This document shows positions 10,036 through 16,987 of a DNA stretch of 51,326 nt, piece by piece (position 1 is the stretch's first letter; each line of letters opens with the position of its first letter). The notes under the pieces were generated by a model. It was not told the origin of the DNA. It worked only from the letters and a program-made list of their open reading frames with translations, and made no database searches. Where the stretch lies: the NCBI GenBank assembly GCA_000496235.1, contig KI543234.1, positions 314,598-365,923 on the forward strand, written 5' to 3'. Both the position numbers and the translations under genes were made by a program. Source of the DNA: an uncultured archaeon A07HR60. GTDB taxonomy: Archaea; Halobacteriota; Halobacteria; Halobacteriales; Haloferacaceae.

Positions 10036-10322
10036 CGGAAGCCCACGGCTTGAGCCGTGGGAGGAAGCGCGTAATCGGTATGTGAATTCAACAGGGAGTG
10101 TGAGATACGTCTCACAGGCCCAGAAGCGGTCAGTGAGACGGGCAGTCTGTCAGCCTGCCCCGAAGCTGGGGATACTGAACAAGTCCCTCTGACTCCCCTG
10201 CTGGAAGCCACCTGAGAAAGCCCGTTTTGAGAAAGGAACGGACGCGGGGCTTTCTGCCTGTGGAGCACGACACGTGGGAGTCCACCAGCAAGCCCACCCG
10301 TTTACGGGTGGGGAGCTGACAT
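10036..10322 (+). mobile_element. tnpB-less IS200/IS605-like element or stand-alone omega-RNA scaffold
   Basis: Non-coding stretch packed with hairpins. The left end is a 9-bp stem (10042-10050 with 10053-10061, loop TG) followed by GGAGGAAG. Internal stems are 10099-10105/10110-10116, 10140-10145/10155-10160 and 10217-10223/10247-10253. The right end is an 8-bp stem (10293-10300 with 10305-10312, loop TTTA) followed by GAGCTGACA. Such end hairpins preceded by AAGCCCA and followed by GAG...TGACA are characteristic of haloarchaeal IS1341-type (tnpB) right ends, which also form the 3' end of the TnpB guide RNA. No transposase frame is present. It could be a PATE/MITE-like derivative, a relic, or an expressed guide RNA. 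Confidence 0.55.
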
Positions 10323-10367
10323 CAGCTACGCCGAAAGGATCACGTGGATTTTCTACCCCGAGCGAGT

Positions 10368-10607
10368 ATGACTGGTATGGATAGAAATGTCGGACCGTTA
10401 GACGCGAAGGTGCGGGTCGGTGTCGGTGCAGTCCTGTGTCTGTTTGCTCTCCTCCAGGCACTGGGAGTCGCTGCTGTTCCGGTCTTGTCGGGAGTTGGGG
10501 CCGCGTTTGCTGGAGCAGTGCTCATTGTCGAGGGGTCAGTTCGCCGGTGTGCGTTGTACAGTCTCCTCGGGATTAACCGATGTCCGGTCGACATGAGCGA
10601 TTCCTGA
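10368..10607 (+). CDS. DUF2892 (YgaP-like) small membrane protein
   Basis: A 79-residue membrane protein. It opens with MDRNVGPLDAKVRVGVGAV, the usual xKNVGxxDRxxRxxxG opening of DUF2892 proteins. Two hydrophobic helices follow (about residues 20-38 and 42-60). It ends with RRCALYSLLGINRCPVD, in which the C-x-L-Y and C-P pair is typical of the family. In bacteria the domain is often attached to rhodaneses; its role is unknown. Starts at 10368 and 10377 are equally possible; a GTG at 10344 is less likely. It begins only about 45 bases after the right hairpin of the IS-like element. Confidence 0.8.
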   Translation: MTGMDRNVGPLDAKVRVGVGAVLCLFALLQALGVAAVPVLSGVGAAFAGAVLIVEGSVRRCALYSLLGINRCPVDMSDS

Positions 10608-10723
10608 ACGCTGCATCAGGTTCGACTGTCTCGGCTAAGTCCGCGACCCGGCAACACGGATTCGTCATCAGCCAACGGGGACAGACGAGTGGTGGTCTGT
10701 TATTGACGAAATTATGAGCAGAG

Positions 10724-10879
10724 TCACGCAGAGTCCGGCCGAAAGTACGGTGGCACGGACCCCCCTGAAAGGTGGCTCACGTCGTCACTCCCACAGCCCA
10801 TGCAGCCGTCTGTCTGGTCGGGAATCGCAGACACGCGTCCACAGTTTTCACACACCACGTAGCAGAGACTCAGTGTCAC
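10724..10879 (-). CDS. Small zinc-ribbon protein, 51 residues
   Basis: A reading frame starting with GTG at 10879 (MTLSLCYVVCENCG...). It carries two CxxC-type knuckles, C10-x2-C13 (CENCG) and C31-x2-C34 (CMGCG), then a short acidic and Gly/Pro tail ending PPYFRPDSA. The two knuckles are about 18 residues apart, as in zinc ribbons. A TATA-like CCATATCC lies about 25 bases upstream. Haloarchaea encode many such small zinc-finger proteins, several with roles in surface attachment or regulation. The role here is unknown. The neighbouring gene at 11.2-11.5 kb is also a zinc ribbon but is not closely similar. Confidence 0.6.
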   Translation of the reverse strand: MTLSLCYVVCENCGRVSAIPDQTDGCMGCGSDDVSHLSGGSVPPYFRPDSA

Positions 10880-10991
10880 GGTGTAGCTAAGACGGTGAGG
10901 GGATATGGTCTCTGGGGCAATCCGGATTTGGGCTAGCGAGGAGAGCGCTCTCAGGTTGCTCCCTGTCGAAACCCCGATTTTTCCCTGTGTT

Positions 10992-11092
10992 CAGGCGCTC
11001 AGTCCCTCTCCTCACGGAGCAACATAGGGAACGAAGCGACCCAGTAGCGCAGTTGGGAGGGGAAACAGTGCCGTCATCGTCTCACAACACTC
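10992..11092. repeat. Degenerate long palindromic repeat, copy A
   Basis: An imperfect palindrome bounded by AGGCGCT near 10995 and AGTGCC near 11070, with an inner CCCTCTCC/GGAGGGGA stem. On the minus strand it reads ATGACGGCACTGTTTCCCC ... GAGGGACTGAGCGCC. This matches, with substitutions and small gaps, the element at 33474-33583 (ATGACGGCGCTGTATCCCC ... GGGGGCTTAGCGCC). It is intergenic, next to the zinc-ribbon gene. Confidence 0.45.
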
Positions 11093-11162
11093 TGCGACGA
11101 CCGACCCACAGCCCCACGTCAGCCACAGACCTGATGATCGATTTAAGTATGTACGGTGTCGC

Positions 11163-11540
11163 TCACTCGCTCCGACCTGCGGGAAGCGTCCGGAGTGTCG
11201 TCTGACACTCGCTGCAGGTGTATTCGAACTCTGCCCGGACGTGCTGGCGGCGGAATTCTTGCTCGCCGCTCTCGTCTTGACATCCTCCCACGGCTGAAGC
11301 CGTGGGCTCTCTTCTTGTCTCTCTGTAGCCTGTGACCTCGTACACGAGGAGTTTCGAGACGAATCGACGGTTGCCACATTCCGGACAGTGGTTCATCCTG
11401 AGTGGTGGCGTTCCATCCTCGCTGCTCGTATCGTCTGGCCACGACGGCTGCAAATCTGTGTTCTCGGGCTCTCTCGGTGGACTCGTGTGATTTGCTGACG
11501 GCGATGCACCTGTTACTTCGGAGTTACTGAACGTGGACAT
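11163..11540 (-). CDS. Zinc-ribbon protein carrying an in-frame transposon-end hairpin
   Basis: A 125-residue protein. A polar, disordered N-terminal part (from MSTFSNSEVTG) leads into a zinc ribbon made of MNHCPECGNRRF and, about 50 residues later, YTCSECQTTLR. Between the knuckles the codons for REPTASAVGGCQD are the DNA hairpin 11287-11306, a copy of an IS200/IS605-like right end, read through in frame. I chose the ATG at 11540 because AGGTGA precedes it at ribosome-binding distance. The upstream open codons to 11693 are leftovers of livH. Function unknown; whether the ribbon still folds with the insertion is unclear. Confidence 0.55.
   Translation of the reverse strand: MSTFSNSEVTGASPSANHTSPPREPENTDLQPSWPDDTSSEDGTPPLRMNHCPECGNRRFVSKLLVYEVTGYRETRREPTASAVGGCQDESGEQEFRRQHVRAEFEYTCSECQTTLRTLPAGRSE
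11278..11312 (-). mobile_element. Solo IS200/IS605-like right-end hairpin inside a coding frame
   Basis: Minus strand: perfect 9-bp stem CCCACGGCT/AGCCGTGGG with loop TC, preceded by AGAGAG and followed by AGGATGTCAA. Hairpin plus GGATGTCAA is the standard right end of haloarchaeal IS1341-type elements. No left end or transposase is nearby. It keeps the reading frame of the zinc-ribbon gene open. Confidence 0.55.
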
Positions 11541-11619
11541 AGATTCACCTGTGACTGCACTCAGCTGACACCAGGCTGGACACCACGACGGCTCTCGTGT
11601 GGTGCCCATCGCGCTGAGC

Positions 11620-11888
11620 GCCGTCACCCTTGGTCGCTCGGTCCCTATTGCGACGACCGGGCCCGTCGCGATATCCGCGATCAGCGCGATCAAAAAGCCG
11701 CACTGGGACCCTAACCGACCCGCACAGTCAGCCGACGGCGCCGCACATGACCAGCGTCGAGTAGGCCCCGACTGTCATCGTGTCGCCATGTGCGAAGTGG
11801 GCGATGTCGGCTATGGTGTAGGTCAACGAGCCGTTGCTTCCCAACAGCATTCTGCTAAGTACTAATCCGCTGGCGAGGGGGTCGAGTG
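11620..11888 (-). pseudogene. livH remnant (branched-chain amino acid ABC transporter permease)
   Basis: A decayed N-terminal piece of a LivH permease on the minus strand, directly after livK as in intact operons. Readable residues include LASGLVLSRMLLG, then LTYTIADIAHFAHGDTMT and VGAYSTLVMCGAVG, which is the conserved LivH N-terminus. An in-frame TGA follows. After a frame change, FLIALIADIATGPVVAIGTER continues the next helix. No valid start codon remains at the livK junction. The 3' two-thirds are gone, replaced by the zinc-ribbon gene. Confidence 0.6.
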
Positions 11889-11894
11889 CTCCCC

Positions 11895-12521
11895 TCAGGA
11901 TTCGAGGAATCCGGCCGGCTGGTAGTTGTGGTCGTCGACCGTCAGAACTTGAGAGAAGCCATCGGGATCACCGTTCTCGTCGAATTCGATGGGCCCGCTG
12001 ACCCCCTGATAATCGATATCGGACGGGCCGCAGCCGTCGGCAAGGATGTCAGCAGCCGCCTGATAGGAGGTGACCGTCTCCCCCTCGGGCCGCGTCACGT
12101 CACGGACGACCTCCCCGAGGGCCGCGGGAATGAACTCGTCGGCCGCCTGAATCGAGAGTGCTGCAGTGACGACGCAGTCGTAGGTGTACGCCGACCAGAC
12201 GATCGGCGCCTCGCCGTACTCGCTCTCGAAGCGTTCGGCGAACGTCTGGTAGTTCTCCTGATCGACGGCTACGGAGGGGATGACGATCGTCATCCCCTGC
12301 ATGCTCCCCTCGAGGGTGTTCTCCAGCACGCTGTCGCCGGAGACGGAGTCGGCGCCGTACAGCGGGGGCTCATAGCCCCTCGAGAATAGCTCGGTGACCA
12401 TCTTTGCAAACTCCGCCTGATAGGTGATGAACAACCACGCATCGGCCCCAGAATCGTTCATCTTGGAGATGACGTCGGAGTAGGACTGCTGGTCTTGGTC
12501 GTGTGGGTTCTTGTACGCGAT
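11895..12521 (-). pseudogene. livK remnant (branched-chain amino acid ABC transporter substrate-binding protein, C-terminal half)
   Basis: About 208 codons of a periplasmic-binding-protein type I fold. Recognisable residues run from YKNPHDQDQQSYSDVISKMN to the end (ADAWLFITYQAEFAKMVTEL, EGSMQGMTIVIP, FESEYGEAPIVWSAYTYDCV, GVSGPIEFDENGDPDG). That is the second lobe of LivK. The signal peptide/lipobox and first lobe are missing; homology stops near 12521, about 80 bases from the DNA ligase start on the other strand. An internal ATG at 12461 could in principle be used, but without the export signal the product would not work as a binding protein. Confidence 0.72.
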
Positions 12522-12575
12522 AGAGCCACGACGGGGAGGCCGGCCTCGCTGCCACGCATTGGTAATGCCGAGAGA

Positions 12576-12583
12576 CTATATTA
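12576..12583 (+). promoter_or_regulatory. TATA box of the DNA ligase gene
   Basis: CTATATTA, with 18 bases to the ATG at 12602. It is the only AT-rich stretch between the livK remnant and the ligase start. Confidence 0.55.
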
Positions 12584-12601
12584 CTCGCACCCGTCGTGTA
12601 G

Positions 12602-14401
12602 ATGATGGAGTACAGCGCGCTCGTCGACGTATACGACCGACTCGGAGCCACCGAGTCCAACAATCGCAAGCGCGACATTCTCGCAGACACCTTCCAGCAG
12701 GCCGACGGGTCCCAGTTACCCCGGTTGGTGACGCTGGTTCGCGGCCGACTCTCACCGGCACACGATCGCACTGAATTGGGCGTCTCGTCGAGTCTCACGC
12801 TCGATGCAATCTTGCGGGCGACGGGCGCGTCTGAACCCGGTGTTCGCGAGCAGTGGCAAAAGACGGGTGATCTGGGGGACGCGGCTGCCTGGGCGAGCGA
12901 GCACGCCAGCCAGCAGACCCTGTTCAGTGAGACACTGACAGTCGAGCGGGTGCACGACCGCCTCCGAGAGCTGGCGACGTTCGAAGGCGATGGCAGCCAG
13001 GACAGACGGGTGCAGGCAGTGAGCGGATTGCTCGCGGACGCCTCCCCCGACGAAGCGCGATACGTGGTGCGGACTGCGCTCGGCCACATGCGAGTCGGAA
13101 TTGGCGAGGGCACGATCCGCGATGCGATAGCAGTCGCGTTCCTCGACGGCAGTGATCGGGCAGCCGAGACTGTCGAGGCCGCCTATCAGGTCACCAACGA
13201 TTATCGCACCGTCGCTGAGACGGCCCGTGACGAGGGGCAAAATGGACTCCACGATCTCGAAGTGGAGCCGTTTCGGCCGGTGCAGGTGATGCTCGCGCAG
13301 AAGGGAGAGTCACTTCCAGAGACACTCACGGACGCGGCCGAGGACAACCAAGCGCTCTGTGAGTACAAATACGACGGCGTTCGCGTCCAAATTCACGTCG
13401 CAGACGGAGACGCACGCGTGTACACACGCCGGTTACAGGATGTCACTGAGGCGTTCCCGGACGTCGTTCGGGTTGTCGAAGACGGTGTCGAGACTCCAGC
13501 AATCCTCGACGGAGAACTCGTCGGCTACACCCCGGAAACGATCACTAATGATGCTCCCGCTCGCGATCCGGTTGCGTTTCAGAAACTCTCTCAGCGAATC
13601 AAACGAGAGTACGGCATCGCCGGCATGACTCAGGAAGTGCCGGTGATTGTTCACCTGTTCGATTGTCTGTACGACGGCAGATCGCTGATTCGTGAGTCGC
13701 TCGACAGCCGCCTGGACCGGCTGGACGACGTCACTCGATCCGTGGCTCCTGATCTTCAGACATCCGAGACGAACGCGCAGCCAGACGGGCCCGACACGCA
13801 GATTGACTCAGGTCCAATCACGAATCACGACCTGACAACTGCCGGCCTGGAGCGGGCCCGGGCGGTGCGAGTCACCCCAGCAGAGCCAGCGCCCGCCGAA
13901 TCGCTGTATCAAGAGGCTCTCGAGGCAGGCCACGAGGGACTGATGATCAAGAATCTTGAGGCCCCGTACGACCCCGGCCGTCGCGTCGGCCGGCTGTTGA
14001 AGGTGAAGCCTACGATGGAGCCGCTCGATCTCGTCGTGACCCGCGCGACCTACAGTGAAGGGCGGAGAAGTGGCTTGTTGGGACGACTCCATCTGGGCTG
14101 TTATGACGCCGATCAGTCGCAGTTTCGCGAGGTTGGTCGGCTGTCGACAGGGTACACTGACGAGCAGTTGGAAGCACTCACGACCCGTCTTGAAAGCCAT
14201 GTGACCACGCGTGACGAACGCCAACTCCAGCTTGAACCAGCCATTGTGCTGGAAGTAGAATACGAAGAGATTCAGGAATCACCAGAGTACGACTCGGGGT
14301 TCGCGCTCAGGTTCCCACGCTTTCTGAACGTGCGCGAGGATCTCAATCCGAGTGACACAGACACACTCGCTCGGGTGGAACAGTTGTATGAAAATCAGTG
14401 A
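12602..14401 (+). CDS. lig: ATP-dependent DNA ligase
   Basis: A 599-residue archaeal DNA ligase that seals nicks during lagging-strand synthesis and repair. Layout: an N-terminal DNA-binding domain (1-230), then the adenylation domain with the AMP-accepting lysine in CEYKYDGVRVQIH (K256). Further nucleotidyltransferase motifs are ILDGELVGY (III), VIVHLFDCLY (IIIa), EGLMIKN (IV) and LLKVKP (V). A C-terminal OB-fold follows. A Gln/Asp-rich loop of about 40 residues around 385-425 is typical of haloarchaeal expansions. ATG at 12602 or the next codon at 12605; the TATA box fits either. Confidence 0.95.
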   Translation: MMEYSALVDVYDRLGATESNNRKRDILADTFQQADGSQLPRLVTLVRGRLSPAHDRTELGVSSSLTLDAILRATGASEPGVREQWQKTGDLGDAAAWASEHASQQTLFSETLTVERVHDRLRELATFEGDGSQDRRVQAVSGLLADASPDEARYVVRTALGHMRVGIGEGTIRDAIAVAFLDGSDRAAETVEAAYQVTNDYRTVAETARDEGQNGLHDLEVEPFRPVQVMLAQKGESLPETLTDAAEDNQALCEYKYDGVRVQIHVADGDARVYTRRLQDVTEAFPDVVRVVEDGVETPAILDGELVGYTPETITNDAPARDPVAFQKLSQRIKREYGIAGMTQEVPVIVHLFDCLYDGRSLIRESLDSRLDRLDDVTRSVAPDLQTSETNAQPDGPDTQIDSGPITNHDLTTAGLERARAVRVTPAEPAPAESLYQEALEAGHEGLMIKNLEAPYDPGRRVGRLLKVKPTMEPLDLVVTRATYSEGRRSGLLGRLHLGCYDADQSQFREVGRLSTGYTDEQLEALTTRLESHVTTRDERQLQLEPAIVLEVEYEEIQESPEYDSGFALRFPRFLNVREDLNPSDTDTLARVEQLYENQ

Positions 14402-14505
14402 GAGTGGGGACGGTTCGGTGGGTTCAAAGCTAACCCGTCACGGCCAAGTCCTCACTACTCACGGTCCTGGGATAGAGCGGGGTGTGAAGCGTGGAAGGCC
14501 CGTCG

Positions 14506-14865
14506 TCAGGATTCCACAGGAATCTCCCGGCCAGCCGCCACCGCACCTTCGGTGACCGGCAGGGTTACTTCGAGGATTCCGTTGTTGTATTCAGCATACG
14601 CGTCCTCTTCGTCGATCTCTTTCGGGAATCGAAAGCGGCGGTGGAACGTTCGTTCCCGGCCCCGCTCCTCGTTTGTCTGTTGAGCCCCGATATTCAGGAC
14701 GCCAGAGTCCCAGGCGACGCTGATATCTGCCGGATCGAAACCCGGCATCTCCAGTGTGAGGACGAATTCATTGTCGCCCTCATACAATTCGAAATCGCTG
14801 TCGAAGACGGTTGGCATATTTGCGCTTCTATGCTGAGTCTCGCTCGGTGTCAGGAAATTAGTCAT
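14506..14865 (-). CDS. Hsp20/alpha-crystallin small heat-shock protein
   Basis: A 119-residue holdase chaperone. The alpha-crystallin domain spans about residues 22-110. It includes FVLTLEMPGFDPADISVAW, the FHRRFRFPKEID segment, and the family hallmark NGILEVTLP near residue 94. A short C-terminal IxV-type motif (REIPVES) mediates oligomer contacts in relatives. The ATG at 14865 has an AATAACTAG stretch about 25 bases upstream; the alternative ATG at 14817 would remove 16 poorly conserved residues. It stands alone on the minus strand between ligase and hisF. Confidence 0.88.
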   Translation of the reverse strand: MTNFLTPSETQHRSANMPTVFDSDFELYEGDNEFVLTLEMPGFDPADISVAWDSGVLNIGAQQTNEERGRERTFHRRFRFPKEIDEEDAYAEYNNGILEVTLPVTEGAVAAGREIPVES

Positions 14866-14970
14866 GGTTGTTGCCTCAACACCAACTAGTTATTGGGGAT
14901 GATAGACAGTGGAATTGTTGCCGTACAATTCAGGGTCTTCATTATGATTATGACCGCAGCTCGGTCCCGC

Positions 14971-15786
14971 TCACAATCGCACGGGGATATCCCGTTCGTC
15001 GAGGTACTCTTTGACTTCGCGGACGGTGAACTCCCCGAAGTGGAAAATAGAGGCAGCCAGGGCGGCGTCAGCGGCTCCATCAGTGAGCACTTCGTAGACA
15101 TCACTCGGGCCACCACACCCGGACGACGCAATGACCGGGGTCGACACCGCCTCTGAGACCGCCCTAATCAGCGGAATGTCGTACCCCTCTTCGGTCCCGT
15201 CTCTATCGATAGAGTTGACGAACAGTTCACCCGCTCCACGCCGCTGGGCTTCCTCGGCCCACTCGATAACATCGATCCCTGTTCCTTCGCGGCCTCCTTT
15301 CTTCGTACACTCGAACCAGCACGACCCCTGGTCCGTATCGGAGTAGTGCTGGCCTTCATCGTCGTATCGGCGACGGGCGTCGACTGAAATGACGATACAC
15401 TGCGAGCCAAACGCCGCTGCCCCTTCCGTGATTAGTGCAGGCCGTTCGAGCGCGCCTGTCGTGATTGACACTTTGTCAGCACCGGCCCGTAGTGTCTCTT
15501 TGATATCTTCCGTCGTTCGGATTCCGCCACCGACCGTCAGCGGGATGAAACACTCGTCGGCCACCCCGGAGACGACCTCCAACATCGTTTCACGCCCCTC
15601 TGCGGAGGCGGTGATATCGAGAAACACGAATTCGTCGGCACCGGATTCGTTATACTCTGCAGCCAATTCGACTGGATTGCCAGTGTACTCGAGATTCTCG
15701 AAATTGACCCCGGTATAGACGGCCGCGTTCCCGTCATCGTCAATGTCGACATCGATACACGGGATGATACGTTTCGTGAGGCCCAT
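14971..15786 (-). CDS. hisF: Imidazole glycerol phosphate synthase subunit HisF (cyclase)
   Basis: A 271-residue TIM barrel that closes the imidazole ring in histidine biosynthesis, making imidazole glycerol phosphate and AICAR with ammonia from HisH. The two catalytic aspartates are D12 in IPCIDVD and D136 in VISVDARR. Phosphate-binding loops LTVGGGIRTTEDI and IASSGCGGPSDVYE are intact. The insertion QHYSDTDQGSCWFECTKKGG and the tail are normal for the family. The ATG at 15786 begins MGLTKRIIP; the earlier in-frame codon at 15819 is not supported. AICAR links it to the purine pathway encoded elsewhere in the window. No hisH is present here. Confidence 0.96.
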   Translation of the reverse strand: MGLTKRIIPCIDVDIDDDGNAAVYTGVNFENLEYTGNPVELAAEYNESGADEFVFLDITASAEGRETMLEVVSGVADECFIPLTVGGGIRTTEDIKETLRAGADKVSITTGALERPALITEGAAAFGSQCIVISVDARRRYDDEGQHYSDTDQGSCWFECTKKGGREGTGIDVIEWAEEAQRRGAGELFVNSIDRDGTEEGYDIPLIRAVSEAVSTPVIASSGCGGPSDVYEVLTDGAADAALAASIFHFGEFTVREVKEYLDERDIPVRL

Positions 15787-16009
15787 TTGAGTATCAGCAG
15801 GTGTGCTTGCCGGCCTCAAAAACAGTCCGGCCTCCGTCGTTGCGCGTCACGGCTATCTCACCTCATCCATAGGCTGCATACAGACGTATGTGCACATCAC
15901 CGTCTCACGATTGGTACTGACCTAGCGTGTCCCGTTTCGCACGTGTCTCGAGGCCCGGTGCTCCAGAGCGACCACGGGATACTTCCTGCGACCAAGACAT
16001 AGCGGTGAT

Positions 16010-16531
16010 ATGGAACTCAGACAGGTCCGCAAGCTGGAGGATATACGCGGGATGGACCGGGTGAACAGGCGGGCGTGGCGAGAGGCGTACGCCGGGATTA
16101 TCCCGAGTGAACTGCTCGAACGGGTCGATAGCGAACCAGAACCGCGGCTCCTTCAGCGCCGCTTCGATGAAGTGATGGAGTGGTCTGGAGAAACGTACGT
16201 TGCTGATACGGGCGATATCGTCGGCTACGCCGCCTGGCGATTCGGCGATGATACACAGTCGTTCGTGAGCCGGTCCGACGCGGGACTCAAAGAGATCTAT
16301 GTCGACCCGTCACACTGGGGTGAGGGAATTGGAACACAGCTTCTCGAACGAGTGAGGAGTGACCTTCCCGAAGCTGCCGAAGGAGTTTCTGCCTCGATGC
16401 TCGCCGGCAACGAGGTCGGTCGTCAGTTCTACGAGACACGCGGCTTTACCCAAGTAGGCGAGGGCACGGAGACGGTCGCGGGAGACGACTACGGAACCAT
16501 CCACTACCGACTTTCACTCGACACGGACTAA
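16010..16531 (+). CDS. GNAT family N-acetyltransferase
   Basis: A 173-residue acetyl-CoA-dependent acyltransferase. Motif A is LKEIYVDPSHWGEGIGTQLL (about 95-114), with the WGEGIG pyrophosphate-binding loop. Motif B is NEVGRQFYETRGFTQVGE. The N-terminal half carries the usual NRRAWREAYAGIIP helix. The substrate is not predictable. The ATG at 16010 is preceded by GGTGAT, a ribosome-binding site. Confidence 0.88.
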   Translation: MELRQVRKLEDIRGMDRVNRRAWREAYAGIIPSELLERVDSEPEPRLLQRRFDEVMEWSGETYVADTGDIVGYAAWRFGDDTQSFVSRSDAGLKEIYVDPSHWGEGIGTQLLERVRSDLPEAAEGVSASMLAGNEVGRQFYETRGFTQVGEGTETVAGDDYGTIHYRLSLDTD

Positions 16532-16740
16532 CCCGAGACGTGCCGCCGAAGACGTCGAGAACGGTGGCTCATGGAGCGGTGAGAATGATCGCGAACCGTC
16601 TGGTCTACGACCGTCGCTCGAGAGTACGGAGACGATCTCGTATCCGCGTTCGCGTGATGACGGAGTGCCCGACAGTAGTTCAGTGGGGCCATAGCGAACT
16701 GGAGTCCACAGGAGAACCCGGTGGGACGCGGGTCGGGTGG

Positions 16741-16746
16741 TTTATA
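16741..16746 (+). promoter_or_regulatory. TATA box of the small membrane protein gene
   Basis: TTTATA, 24 bases before the ATG at 16771; ideal for a leaderless transcript and the main support for this small gene. Confidence 0.55.
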
Positions 16747-16770
16747 CAGAGAGACCGCTGATTGCCCGTC

Positions 16771-16911
16771 ATGGCTGATCATGAAGAAGAGGCCGAAACG
16801 GGGCGTGTCACGTCACCGATGCAATCGTTCGAGACACGGCAGGCTGGAGTCGGCCTGCTCGTGTTGCTGATCGGTGTAGGGATCGCGTACCTCATCCCCG
16901 CACTGCTATAG
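16771..16911 (+). CDS. Small single-helix membrane protein (haloarchaeal DUF7550-like)
   Basis: A 46-residue protein: an acidic, soluble N-terminus (MADHEEEAETGRVTSPMQSF) followed by one hydrophobic helix (about residues 26-46) ending at the stop codon. The TSPMQ-F plus C-terminal helix layout matches a haloarchaeal family I recall as DUF7550; I am surer of the type than of the number. Function unknown. It has its own TATA box and sits between the acetyltransferase and the ABC ATPase gene, which is on the opposite strand. Confidence 0.7.
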   Translation: MADHEEEAETGRVTSPMQSFETRQAGVGLLVLLIGVGIAYLIPALL

Positions 16912-16987
16912 TCACAGGAGTCACCGCTGGTAGTAATGAAGCTCCGGTACGAGAGTCAGCGACACGACCTACGTGTCCAGCAGTCAA

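Noticed and set aside
12370-13113. Minus-strand frame across the livK remnant and ligase
   Set aside because: Its ligase part is antisense to conserved motifs and its tail is in the wrong frame for livK.
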